The position numbers and the translations under genes are program-made. The notes below the pieces were generated by a model, which saw only the letters and a program-made list of their open reading frames with translations, was not told the DNA's origin and ran no database searches. 13,286 bases of DNA from the NCBI GenBank assembly GCA_947454745.1, contig CANGMV010000006.1, positions 1 through 13,286 of the forward strand, written 5' to 3'. This stretch comes from Bacteroidota bacterium. GTDB lineage: Bacteria > Bacteroidota > Bacteroidia > Chitinophagales > Chitinophagaceae. Positions within the stretch are counted from its first letter, which is position 1. Every line of letters begins with the position of its first letter. Shown one piece after another: positions 5,689 through 13,286 of the stretch.

Positions 5689-7596
5689 ATGGCAATTTTA
5701 CTTATATTTTTAACTGCACTTTTTATTTTTTTTGGCTTTGCACTTAGGTCCAATATAAGACATGCATTTATTCAATCCTTTATTGTCTTTAGTTTTATAG
5801 CTTATCTTTTTTGTGAATTATTTTCCATTAAAAATGCATTAACTACTTCTAATATAATTGTAGGATGGGCATTGGTATTAATTGTTTCGTGTTTTTATTT
5901 GTTTAGGATGCGCGTTCTTTTACAAGTGCGTTTTGCAGAAATTAAATCTAATTTGAATAATGGTTGGATTGGTTTGGATTCATTTTCTAAGAAAATTGCT
6001 TGTGTCATATTACTTTTCATAGTGCTTCCACTTTTCTTATTGGCTATTTGCATACCACCGAATAACTGGGATAGTATGGCCTATCATATGCCAAGGGTAA
6101 TGCATTGGATACAGGATAAAAACATTTATCCTTATCCAACGCATATTTACAGACAGGTTTTAACATCCCCCTTATCGGAATATGTAATTTTGAACTTGCA
6201 AGTTTTATCCGGCTCCGATACTTTTGCAAACCTTTTTCAATATTTCGCCTTTGTAGGGATTGTATTTGTGGTAAGTTTAATGACCCAACTAATGGGTGTT
6301 AAAATCAAAGGTCAATTATTCATTGTGTTATTGGTTATATCAATACCAATGATTTTGTTTCAATCTACAACTACTCAAACCGACTTATTAGCCACTTGCT
6401 TTTTTATGGCATTTGTTTATTTTACTATTGCATTTTCAAAAAATCATAGGAATGATTTTAATAATATGCTCTTTATTGCTTTATCCTTGTCGCTTGGTAT
6501 TTTAACTAAATACAATGTTGCCATATTTGCTTTTCCTATTGCCTTATACTTGTTATGGCATTTATTAAAAACATATAAACCCAAAAAGGTTATTTGCTTT
6601 ACAGCAACTGCATTGCTTATTGCTGCTGTAGTTTTAATGCCCTTTATCGCTCAAAATATACATTACTTTGGTTCCGTAACTGGGCAAGGCGTTTTTGATA
6701 ACAATGCTTCCATTATTAGTGACCAATTGAGTATTAGATACATGTTATCTAATAATGTAAAATTATTAGCCGACTTTGTTTCAGTTCCAGTAGATGCATT
6801 TAATAAATTAATTCATAATGCTGTAACTGGGACACATAAATTAATTGGTATTTCTGAAAACGAACCTGGTAACAACTGGGCAGGCGAACCCTTTATTATC
6901 AATAATCATTTAAATGAGGATACTGCGGGAAGTTTATTTCATTTTGGTTGGATTGTTATTAGTTTGTTGGTGGTGTTCAGATCAAAATTTTCAAAAAAGC
7001 ATTTATTAAGCTTATTGTACTTCGTATTTTCTTTCTCCTTATTCTCTTTATTATTCAGGTACAGCGCTTTTAATTTTAGATTATTACTTCCTTTAGTGAC
7101 TTTATTAATAGTGGCTTGTGGGTATATTTTATGTAAAGCAGTTGTAAACACAAAATGGGTTAATGGATTAATGGTCTTATTCTTTTTAGTAGCTTTATTA
7201 CCAGTGTACTTTAATCGGGCTAAACCTATTATTGCTGATCCATTTTATTTAAAAAGAGTCTTATCGCATTCTTCAAAATTAGCGCTAGGGAATAAATCCT
7301 TATTTAAGCGTAGTAAAATTGATCATTATTTTGCACAGAATCCAGGCCTGCAAAGCAATTTAGTAGCAGTGTTTGATAGTCTTAACCCTGCTCAAAACAG
7401 AATTTTACTATCCTCAGAATTTGATTCCTATGAATACTTGGTTTGGGTGTTAGCAAAGGATAAAATGCAGCCTAATTTTTATATTGGCTATTTACCCAAT
7501 GGCAAATACCAATCTCACGCCAGCAATGTGGAACCAGCTTTTTTTTACAATACAAAACTGGTAGATTTTAAATCTCACTGGTCCATAATTAAATAG
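5689..7596 (+). CDS. GT-C type polytopic membrane glycosyltransferase (GT39/ArnT-like)
   Basis: 635 residues with many membrane helices: the first about 1-20, others near 30-48, 55-72, 103-122, 184-200 and 208-226, and several more between about 255 and 500. After a hydrophobic segment comes PPNNWDSMAYHMPRVMHWI (123-141), whose D128 sits in the first outer loop where GT-C enzymes carry their catalytic Asp, followed by the YPYPTHIYRQ loop. TTTQTDLL with D232 is a second conserved acidic spot. The last ~110 residues are soluble and hydrophilic. Enzymes of this class take a sugar from a polyprenyl-phosphate carrier and add it to a glycan, lipid or protein on the outer face of the cytoplasmic membrane. 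A GT2 gene that could make such a donor follows 20 bases later. Acceptor and sugar are unknown. TAAATTTA lies 4 bases before the ATG. Confidence 0.82.
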   Translation: MAILLIFLTALFIFFGFALRSNIRHAFIQSFIVFSFIAYLFCELFSIKNALTTSNIIVGWALVLIVSCFYLFRMRVLLQVRFAEIKSNLNNGWIGLDSFSKKIACVILLFIVLPLFLLAICIPPNNWDSMAYHMPRVMHWIQDKNIYPYPTHIYRQVLTSPLSEYVILNLQVLSGSDTFANLFQYFAFVGIVFVVSLMTQLMGVKIKGQLFIVLLVISIPMILFQSTTTQTDLLATCFFMAFVYFTIAFSKNHRNDFNNMLFIALSLSLGILTKYNVAIFAFPIALYLLWHLLKTYKPKKVICFTATALLIAAVVLMPFIAQNIHYFGSVTGQGVFDNNASIISDQLSIRYMLSNNVKLLADFVSVPVDAFNKLIHNAVTGTHKLIGISENEPGNNWAGEPFIINNHLNEDTAGSLFHFGWIVISLLVVFRSKFSKKHLLSLLYFVFSFSLFSLLFRYSAFNFRLLLPLVTLLIVACGYILCKAVVNTKWVNGLMVLFFLVALLPVYFNRAKPIIADPFYLKRVLSHSSKLALGNKSLFKRSKIDHYFAQNPGLQSNLVAVFDSLNPAQNRILLSSEFDSYEYLVWVLAKDKMQPNFYIGYLPNGKYQSHASNVEPAFFYNTKLVDFKSHWSIIK

Positions 7597-7605
7597 TTTT
7601 ATTAA

Positions 7606-7613
7606 TATATTTG
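7606..7613 (+). promoter_or_regulatory. TATATTTG box 3 bases before the GT2 start codon
   Basis: Exact match to the Bacteroidota -7 box TAnnTTTG, followed by CTC and the ATG at 7617. The 14 bases TATATTTGCTCATG recur before the GT26 gene. No TTG is found at the -33 distance. If it is a promoter, the transcript would be leaderless or nearly so. Confidence 0.4.
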
Positions 7614-7616
7614 CTC

Positions 7617-8336
7617 ATGATTAAGAATAAAAAAGTAACCGTGGTTTTGCCTGCTTACAACGCAGCCAAAACATTGGAAAAGACAATTGCTGAAGTACCT
7701 ATGCATATTGTTGATGAAATTATTCTTTGTGACGATAACTCAACCGACGACACCATTGCGGTGGCGCAAAAATTGAATATCCATCATATTATTAAGCACG
7801 AAGTAAACCGAGGTTACGGGGGGAATCAAAAATCATTGTACGATAAAGCAATTGCTTTGAATTCAGACATTGTGATTATGTTGCATCCCGACTATCAATA
7901 TACGCCAAAGCTTATCACATCAATGGTTTCTATTATTTCAGAGGAATTGTATCCTGTGGTTTTTGCTTCTCGTATTTTAGGTGGTGGTGCTTTAAAAGGG
8001 GGTATGCCCATGTATAAATATATTGCCAACAGAATTTTAACCAGCATTGAAAATATATTATTAGGCCAAAAATTAAGTGAATACCATACAGGCTACCGTG
8101 CTTATTCTATTGAGGTTTTAAAAGCTATTGACTATAATGCCAATTCGGACGATTTTATTTTTGACAACGAAGTAATTGCTCAAATTTTTGAAAAAGGCTT
8201 TGAAATTGCCGAAATTACTTGCCCTACCAAGTATTTTCCCGAAGCTTCCTCCATTAACCTAACACGTAGTATTAAATACGGTTTAGGGGTATTAAGAGTA
8301 TCCTTTACCTATTGGATTAAGCGTTTAAAAAATTGA
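7617..8336 (+). CDS. GT2 family glycosyltransferase (dolichol/polyprenyl-phosphate sugar synthase-like)
   Basis: 239 residues from the ATG at 7617; an in-frame TTG two codons upstream lies inside the TATATTTG box and is less likely. The GT-A fold begins with VTVVLPAYNAAKTL (7-20), then the nucleotide-binding DDNSTDDT (39-46), NRGYGGNQKSLYDKAI (64-79) and MLHPDYQYTP (88-97). HPD with D92 stands in place of a classical DxD, as in a common bacterial subgroup of DPM1-like enzymes. HTGYRAYS is the later conserved segment. There is no C-terminal membrane anchor, so it should be a cytosolic or peripheral enzyme that moves a sugar from a nucleotide to polyprenyl phosphate or a lipid-linked glycan. 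Its position right after the GT-C gene suggests that it makes that enzyme's donor. Confidence 0.9.
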   Translation: MIKNKKVTVVLPAYNAAKTLEKTIAEVPMHIVDEIILCDDNSTDDTIAVAQKLNIHHIIKHEVNRGYGGNQKSLYDKAIALNSDIVIMLHPDYQYTPKLITSMVSIISEELYPVVFASRILGGGALKGGMPMYKYIANRILTSIENILLGQKLSEYHTGYRAYSIEVLKAIDYNANSDDFIFDNEVIAQIFEKGFEIAEITCPTKYFPEASSINLTRSIKYGLGVLRVSFTYWIKRLKN

Positions 8337-8400
8337 TTTTAAACAAGTTAGGTGTTTTTCATAAGGACGATAATTTATATAGATTATCCAACTTATTCTA

Positions 8401-8408
8401 TAACTTTG
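8401..8408 (+). promoter_or_regulatory. probable -7 promoter box upstream of the CapD-type dehydratase gene
   Basis: TAACTTTG matches TAnnTTTG exactly and lies in the 153-base gap between the GT2 and CapD-type genes, the largest gap within the plus-strand run. Transcription would start near 8414, leaving a leader of about 75 bases to the ATG at 8490. No clear TTG was seen at -33. A short AGGTC/GGCCT hairpin (8424-8438) would fall in that leader. Confidence 0.45.
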
Positions 8409-8489
8409 TTTAAGAAATGTTAAAGGTCTTTTTGGCCTAATTTATTAACGAATTCAACTCCCCCCAACTTGAATGAATCTGAACATAAT

Positions 8490-10391
8490 ATGTTTACAAT
8501 TAAGAATTTTAGTGTTGTCCCAAAATTTGTAATTCTATTATTGGATTTGGGAGCTACGGCTACTGCACTATTCATTGCCATTCTCATTCAACAAAATGTG
8601 GCTGTTCAGGCAATTAATTGGGAGCACGTTATAAACGCTGTGTTCTTGATATTATTGGTAAATGCATTGGTGTTTACAACTACAAAGTCTTTTACGGGGA
8701 TTGTGCGTTACACAGGCGTTCAAGATGCGGTAAGAATTGCTATTGCCATTACACTTTCTTCTTTTACCATTTTGGTTGTTAATACTTTGGCATTAAGCTA
8801 TAGCAAAATCCTTTCCCTTACGAATTTGATTATTGCATTGTATACCATTTTTAGTTTCTTTTTCTTAATTAGTTATCGTGTATTGGTGAAGTATTTGTTT
8901 GCTTATGCCAAAAACTACAAAATGAAGAAAAAGAGTGTTGTAATATATGGTGCTGCCGATACAGGAGTGGCTACACAAAGAGTTTTAGAAAACGATGGCC
9001 AATCCAATATTCAAATTGTGGCTTTTGTAGACGATGATAAAAAGAAGGGCTCTAAAAATTTAAATGGAGCACCTATTATTTCATTTACTGCTTTAAAGGA
9101 ATTAGTTGCTTTACAACCTATCGACGAATTAATTATTGCGAGTTATACCATGCCTACCAAACGCAAGAACGAAATTGTAGATTTTTGTTTGGACCATGAT
9201 ATTAAAGTATTAAGCGTTCCACCCTATTCAAAATGGGCGGAAGGTAAGTTTTCAAGTCGTCAATTACAATCTATTAAAATTGAGGACTTATTAGAGCGTG
9301 ATCCTATTAATATTAACAACAATCAAATTCGTGCTCAAATTAAGGGTAAGCGTATTTTAGTTACAGGTGCTGCTGGTTCTATTGGTTCCGAAATTGTGCG
9401 CCAATTAATTCCGTATGCACCTGAGTTAATAGTTTTATGTGATCAGGCCGAAACCCCTTTGCATCATTTGGAATTGGAATTACAAGAAAACGGCAGTCGT
9501 GTAAATTGCATTAGCTACTTAGCGGATATTACCAACGCGACTAGAATGAACAATATGTTTGAGGAGTTCAAACCTCAGTATGTTTATCATGCTGCTGCAT
9601 ATAAGCATGTGCCTATGATGGAATTATGTCCTACCGAGGCTGTGCGTAACAATGTGATTGGGGTGAAGGTAATCGCCGACTTAGCCATTAAACATGGTGC
9701 CGAACGTTTTGTAATGATTTCTACCGACAAGGCCGTAAACCCAACGAATGTAATGGGAGCGAGCAAGCGTATGGCCGAAATGTACGTACAAGCACTTTCT
9801 AAAGAGGAAAATTTATACACTAAATTTATTACCACTCGTTTTGGTAATGTATTAGGTTCTAATGGTTCAGTTATTAACCGATTTAAAGAACAAATTGAAA
9901 AAGGCGGTCCAGTTACAGTTACCCATCCAAATATCACCCGTTATTTCATGACTATTCCTGAAGCTTGCCAATTGGTATTGGAAGCAGGTAGTATGGGTAA
10001 TGGTGGTGAGATTTTTGTATTTGATATGGGACAACCTGTTGCTATTTCCGACTTAGCGAAAAAGATGATTCGTTTATATGGCCTCATTCCTAATATCGAT
10101 GTGAATATTACTTATAGTGGTTTACGCCCTGGTGAAAAACTATACGAGGAATTATTGAATGACGAAGAAAACACTACACAAACCTACCACGATAAAATCT
10201 TAATCGCCAAAGTGCGTGATGTTTCCTTAGACGCGGTAAAACAATGTACTCAAGAATTGGAAATTATTTTAACTTCTACCAATGACGAAATGAAATTGGT
10301 TGGTAAGATGAAAGAACTTGTGCCTGAGTATATTAGCAATAATAGCGTTTATGAAAAACTAGATACTACTGTTATTTCAATTGCACAGTAA
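8490..10391 (+). CDS. CapD/WbpM/FlaA1-type membrane nucleotide-sugar 4,6-dehydratase
   Basis: 633 residues from the ATG at 8490. An in-frame TTG at 8469 would add seven polar residues, and the ATG at 8473 is in another frame. About four membrane helices lie within residues 10-135. A first Rossmann (CoA-binding-like) domain opens with VVIYGAADTG (150-159). The catalytic SDR domain has VTGAAGSIGSE (291-301) and STDKAVNPTNVMGASKR (411-427). D413 and K414 match the dehydratase residues of FlaA1, and M422 replaces the SDR tyrosine, as is normal in the large WbpM/CapD group. These enzymes convert UDP-GlcNAc (or a relative) to the 4-keto-6-deoxy sugar, the first step to QuiNAc, FucNAc or bacillosamine-type residues. 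Length and domain order are typical. The GT26 gene follows after 12 bases. Confidence 0.93.
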   Translation: MFTIKNFSVVPKFVILLLDLGATATALFIAILIQQNVAVQAINWEHVINAVFLILLVNALVFTTTKSFTGIVRYTGVQDAVRIAIAITLSSFTILVVNTLALSYSKILSLTNLIIALYTIFSFFFLISYRVLVKYLFAYAKNYKMKKKSVVIYGAADTGVATQRVLENDGQSNIQIVAFVDDDKKKGSKNLNGAPIISFTALKELVALQPIDELIIASYTMPTKRKNEIVDFCLDHDIKVLSVPPYSKWAEGKFSSRQLQSIKIEDLLERDPININNNQIRAQIKGKRILVTGAAGSIGSEIVRQLIPYAPELIVLCDQAETPLHHLELELQENGSRVNCISYLADITNATRMNNMFEEFKPQYVYHAAAYKHVPMMELCPTEAVRNNVIGVKVIADLAIKHGAERFVMISTDKAVNPTNVMGASKRMAEMYVQALSKEENLYTKFITTRFGNVLGSNGSVINRFKEQIEKGGPVTVTHPNITRYFMTIPEACQLVLEAGSMGNGGEIFVFDMGQPVAISDLAKKMIRLYGLIPNIDVNITYSGLRPGEKLYEELLNDEENTTQTYHDKILIAKVRDVSLDAVKQCTQELEIILTSTNDEMKLVGKMKELVPEYISNNSVYEKLDTTVISIAQ

Positions 10392-10392
10392 G

Positions 10393-10400
10393 TATATTTG
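10393..10400 (+). promoter_or_regulatory. TATATTTG box 3 bases before the GT26 start codon
   Basis: Exact TAnnTTTG match, followed by CTC and the ATG at 10404: the same 14-base string as before the GT2 gene. No TTG was found at the -33 distance. It may be a start-proximal promoter or a translation-related sequence of this lineage. Confidence 0.4.
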
Positions 10401-10403
10401 CTC

Positions 10404-11168
10404 ATGCATACTAAAGTAAACATTTTGGGTATTCAGGTAAGTTCAATTACCAATGGGAACTTACTAGATGCATTTTCAAAAGCCATTGCGAATAAGCAGT
10501 TTACGCAGGTCGCGATTACACCCGTTAATTCCATTGTTGCTGCTTTAAAAGACCCTAAAGTTAAAGAGGTTTACAATGCTTCCGAATACGTACTTTGCGA
10601 TGGTATGCCGGTAAAATGGGCTTCTCATTTTTTAGGTAATCCCATTGTTGAGCGTATTACTGGATTGGACTTATTGCCCGATCTTATTCAATTCGCTGCC
10701 TATAAAAATTATAGTGTTTTCTTATTAGGCGCTTCGCCCGGTGTGGCCGAAAAACTAAAGCAAGTAGCTTTAGCAAAATACCCCAATTGCAATATTGCAG
10801 GTATTTATGTGCCTCCATTTATGAAAACATTTACGGCCGAAGAAAATCAAAAAATGGTAGATGCGGTGAATGCAGTACAACCCGATATTGTATTGGTAAG
10901 CCTTACAGCTCCTAAGCAGGATTTATGGATTGCACAAAACCGTGCCGTTTTAAAAACTTCCGTTTGCGTAGGTATTGGCGGTGCCTTCGAAGTTATGGCT
11001 GGTTTAGCCAAGCGTGCTCCAAAGTGGATGCATAATGCTGGCTTAGAATGGTTTTATCGTTTTATACAAGAACCCAAACGCATGTTCCGCCGCTACTTTA
11101 TTGAAGCGCCTATTTTTATTCCTTTGGTTATTAAGCAAAAGCTATTTGGTTCAAAACACTATAACTAA
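10404..11168 (+). CDS. WecG/TagA/CpsF family glycosyltransferase (GT26)
   Basis: 254 residues from the ATG at 10404; an in-frame TTG at 10398 lies within the upstream TATATTTG box and is less likely. Family signatures in order: TPVNSIVAALKD (39-50), the YVLCDGMPVKWAS segment (61-73), ERITGLDLLPDL (83-94), FLLGASPGVAEKLK (108-121), PDIVLVSLTAPKQDLWI (158-174), GIGGAFEVMAGLAKRAPKWM (191-210), and a C-terminal LEWFYRFIQEPKRMFRRYF tail of the kind that binds the membrane. GT26 enzymes (WecG, TagA) transfer a sugar such as ManNAc(A) to an undecaprenyl-diphosphate-linked acceptor on the cytoplasmic face. It is the last gene of the plus-strand run, and its TAA overlaps the stop codon of the opposite gene, leaving no room for a terminator between them. 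Confidence 0.93.
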   Translation: MHTKVNILGIQVSSITNGNLLDAFSKAIANKQFTQVAITPVNSIVAALKDPKVKEVYNASEYVLCDGMPVKWASHFLGNPIVERITGLDLLPDLIQFAAYKNYSVFLLGASPGVAEKLKQVALAKYPNCNIAGIYVPPFMKTFTAEENQKMVDAVNAVQPDIVLVSLTAPKQDLWIAQNRAVLKTSVCVGIGGAFEVMAGLAKRAPKWMHNAGLEWFYRFIQEPKRMFRRYFIEAPIFIPLVIKQKLFGSKHYN

Positions 11169-12568
11169 AACGCTCCGTTAATTAAACTGCCTAAGTCCTG
11201 TACCGACTGTACTTGTTGAATGGCTGTGCTATCAAATCCATAATAAGCTGTAAAGGTTTGGTGTTTATTAATACGGCCATCTCCTCTATATCCATGATCC
11301 CCAGTGAGAATGATTCTGTATTTATTTTCTTTCACTAACCTACTTAATAATTCACTGAGTTTTTTGTTCGTAAATTTCCAGTAATTAATATAGTCTGCTA
11401 TACCCTTGATTTCTCTATTTTTATATTCTGGCTCAAATTGTAAAGGTGCGTGTGGCATAAACAAATGTGCATACACAAATAATCGATTATTCTTAATGTG
11501 GCTTAGGCTATCCGCTAATTGATGAATGATAAATTTATTATGCGCTTCCACAGGGTAGTAATTATTATCAAAATCCTTAGTGCTAAAACTATTTGTTTTA
11601 TGCTTTGCCTGAGTGTAGGCAGTAAATAATAAAAACTGTTGTGTAAAATTTTTTGGATAAATATACAATTGTGTGAATGGCTTGGTTTTACCTAAATCAA
11701 ATATGCCTATATTCACTACTTGTACTTTTTTTGCTTCCAGACTATCGTACAAACTTGCTTTTAATAATTTATGCGATGCAACTTGTTCAAGGCTCTGCTT
11801 AGAATACTCAACGTCTTGCGATAAATTAAAGTTAAACAGAGATCCTAAACTATGAATGGTTGAAGTTTCATAACTATAGGAACTATTGTGCACTATCCAG
11901 TTATTGTTTTTTAAAGAGTCGCTAAAACCATAAAGACTCGAGTCCTTAATAATCTTGTACAAACTGTCCGGTGAATTATACTCATCGGCTATAAGTAAGA
12001 TAACAGGTTTACTATTTGCAGTCTTATTATTATTGGCTTCTTGTACTCGAATATTTTTATAATGCACAATAGTTGTATTTATATCTTTTAAATGCTCTTT
12101 GTTAGGATTATGTCCCGATACAAATGTGGTTATTCCAAATACAAGAAAAAATATGTTCGCTATTTTATAAGACACGCGCTTTTTTACAAGTAACCATTGC
12201 ATAATTGTGATTATCAAAAAAAAACTTGCAAACAATACCCTTCCTCGTAATACAATATCTAAGCGCTTGCTTAAAAAGGCAAATGTAACCTCTACCATAT
12301 AACTTCCATAAAAAAATAAGAACACAGTTGTAGTAAATAAAATGGATATGATTTTTTCCTGTTGCTTAAAAATATTTATTATGGTTTTAAAAACTAATTC
12401 AATAACAATAAGAGCCGCTAATAATATTCCAAGTGACGTTGTACTATAAAATGGAGATTGCAACAACTCTTTCCAATTAAATCCCAAATAGGGGAACAGG
12501 ATTAATAGAAAGGATGGTCTTTTAAGTGCCTCCCTTTTAAAATACCATTTAATTTCCTGCTTTAACAT
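11165..12568 (-). CDS. membrane-anchored sulfatase/LtaS-like protein (alkaline phosphatase superfamily)
   Basis: 467 residues. About four membrane helices lie between residues 18 and 150 (roughly 18-30, 44-66, 73-95, 108-128, with a further segment near 137-151), followed by a large domain outside the membrane. That domain opens with PVILLIADEYNSPDSLYK (188-205), where D195/E196 stand in the metal site. YSYETSTIHSLGSLFN (231-246) follows, with T237 or a neighbour as likely nucleophile, then YAHLFMPHAPLQFEP with H373 (366-380) and ILTGDHGYRGD with D424 and H425 (420-430). Relatives include LtaS and phosphoethanolamine transferases as well as sulfatases, so it may add or remove a phospho- or sulfo-group on the polysaccharide or lipid A. 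Its ATG is one base after the stop of the methyltransferase gene, so the two are coupled. Exact activity is unknown. Confidence 0.8.
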   Translation of the reverse strand: MLKQEIKWYFKREALKRPSFLLILFPYLGFNWKELLQSPFYSTTSLGILLAALIVIELVFKTIINIFKQQEKIISILFTTTVFLFFYGSYMVEVTFAFLSKRLDIVLRGRVLFASFFLIITIMQWLLVKKRVSYKIANIFFLVFGITTFVSGHNPNKEHLKDINTTIVHYKNIRVQEANNNKTANSKPVILLIADEYNSPDSLYKIIKDSSLYGFSDSLKNNNWIVHNSSYSYETSTIHSLGSLFNFNLSQDVEYSKQSLEQVASHKLLKASLYDSLEAKKVQVVNIGIFDLGKTKPFTQLYIYPKNFTQQFLLFTAYTQAKHKTNSFSTKDFDNNYYPVEAHNKFIIHQLADSLSHIKNNRLFVYAHLFMPHAPLQFEPEYKNREIKGIADYINYWKFTNKKLSELLSRLVKENKYRIILTGDHGYRGDGRINKHQTFTAYYGFDSTAIQQVQSVQDLGSLINGAF

Positions 12569-12569
12569 T

Positions 12570-13286
12570 TTATCGTTTTTCTAATAAGATTAATTTTCTT
12601 TCGGAACCTACCAATCCTGTTTGTCCAATAATAGTGAAGTATTTATTCAATGCTGCTTGGAATGCTTCTAAAGTATAGGCACTTAAATCCTTGTTTCTGT
12701 CTTTTACCAATAGCTGTACTTTAGAATCGGTTGCTGGCACAAATTCAGTGATTAAATAGCGGGTGCTAAATAATGAGAACATTTCTGCTATTTGTGTAAA
12801 GCTGATTTGATTGCTTATATGTAAATGATGTTCCAATGCCAAGGCCATTACCAATTCCGATTTAGCCCTAGTAAAAATCGAAACTATTTCTTTTTCATCT
12901 ACGCCTAGGTTCGGAGTGGTTTCGGCAAGGTCCTGCATTAAGGCTGTGACATGCGCTAGCTTTTCTTTTTTTATTTGTGCTTCCATCATGTCCACACAAA
13001 TATCATCGGACTCCAATGCTATGACTCTTTTGGTATAAGGTGCTGCTATAAAACTAAACTTGCCTGTATTCGCTCCCATATCTAAAATACTATTAGGTTG
13101 TAATTTTTCCAACCAGCCCTTGATAGTTTGTTCCTTGTCGGCTAAATATTTTTCCGATGCAATAGCTTGTTCATAATAAGTTGACCAATGCTTTTCAAAT
13201 GAGTAGGGTGTTTTCCATTTTTCTACGCTACACAATAACATGCCCATTAAGGATTGTAATTTTTCGGTGGTAAATCCCTTGCCTAC
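12570..13286 (-). CDS. class I SAM-dependent methyltransferase, C-terminal part (start outside window)
   Basis: The frame is open through the right edge of the window. The first internal ATG is at 13245-13247, but the 13 codons before it read VGKGFTTEKLQSL without a stop, and MLLCSVEKW with PYSFEKHWSTYY follows. This looks like the middle of a longer protein rather than a natural start, so the gene is treated as 5'-partial (238 visible residues). The SAM-binding motif I is ILDMGANTGKFS, with VIALESDD as the strand holding the acidic ribose-binding residue. In this type of bacterial methyltransferase, often found in polysaccharide loci, a separate N-terminal region precedes the Rossmann domain. 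Substrate unknown; methylation of a sugar or a neighbouring glycan group would fit. Stop codon TAA at 12570-12572, one base before the sulfatase-like gene's start. Confidence 0.8.
   Translation of the reverse strand, partial: VGKGFTTEKLQSLMGMLLCSVEKWKTPYSFEKHWSTYYEQAIASEKYLADKEQTIKGWLEKLQPNSILDMGANTGKFSFIAAPYTKRVIALESDDICVDMMEAQIKKEKLAHVTALMQDLAETTPNLGVDEKEIVSIFTRAKSELVMALALEHHLHISNQISFTQIAEMFSLFSTRYLITEFVPATDSKVQLLVKDRNKDLSAYTLEAFQAALNKYFTIIGQTGLVGSERKLILLEKR

Noticed and set aside
8424..8438. Hairpin AGGTC-TTTTT-GGCCT after the GT2 gene as a terminator
   Set aside because: Only five pairs including one G-U, and no run of T follows the stem (AATTTATTAACG). It also lies downstream of the better promoter box, so it is at most a leader hairpin.
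8469..8489. TTG start for the CapD-type dehydratase
   Set aside because: It would add seven polar residues before the natural ATG at 8490, with no ribosome-site evidence; ATG preferred.
9587..9937. 116-codon open frame on the minus strand inside the CapD-type gene
   Set aside because: It is the antisense shadow of a strongly conserved catalytic domain, without its own start context or recognisable protein features.

Overview
This is an AT-rich, gene-dense stretch from a member of the Bacteroidota, possibly the Chitinophagales/Sphingobacteria side. The evidence is protein style (for example the wording of the GDP-fucose, CapD and WecG proteins), heavy use of TTA and AAA codons, start codons without Shine-Dalgarno sequences, and matches to the Bacteroidota -7 promoter box TAnnTTTG. 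It is a surface-polysaccharide (O-antigen, capsule or exopolysaccharide) locus. No RNA genes, CRISPR arrays or complete mobile elements were seen.

Layout: (1) 1-1109, plus strand: the last 57 codons of GDP-mannose 4,6-dehydratase (gmd), then a complete GDP-L-fucose synthase (fcl). Together they give GDP-L-fucose. (2) 1170-1289: a stub that matches only the first ~25 residues of an L-2-hydroxyglutarate oxidase-like FAD protein, then loses homology, marking a recombination or deletion joint. (3) 1299-2720, minus strand: a caspase-like (C14) protease followed by a small exported protein of unknown function, an island unlike the sugar genes around it. (4) 2720-2901: a divergent intergenic region with inverted repeats. 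(5) 2902-8333, plus strand: a small membrane protein, then a nucleotide-sugar trio (RmlC-like cupin epimerase, RmlD-like reductase, extended-SDR epimerase/reductase), a GT-C type membrane glycosyltransferase and a GT2 glycosyltransferase. (6) 8490-11168, plus strand: a CapD/WbpM/FlaA1-type membrane nucleotide-sugar 4,6-dehydratase and a WecG/TagA/CpsF (GT26) glycosyltransferase, probably from their own promoter (TAACTTTG at 8401). (7) 11165-13286, minus strand: a membrane-anchored sulfatase/LtaS-like protein downstream of a SAM methyltransferase whose 5' end lies outside the window. It converges on the plus-strand operon with overlapping stop codons.

How the genes may work together: Gmd/Fcl, the RmlC/RmlD/SDR trio and the CapD-type dehydratase supply deoxy-sugar nucleotides. 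The GT26 enzyme and other transferases outside the window would build the lipid-linked repeat. The GT2 enzyme may make a polyprenyl-phosphate sugar that the GT-C enzyme uses as donor outside the cytoplasmic membrane, and the sulfatase-like protein may add or remove a charged group. These roles are inferred from family and context; substrates cannot be read from the sequence. The least ordinary parts are the caspase-plus-exported-protein island with its disrupted border, and the repeated TAnnTTTG-like box 3-4 bases before several start codons.
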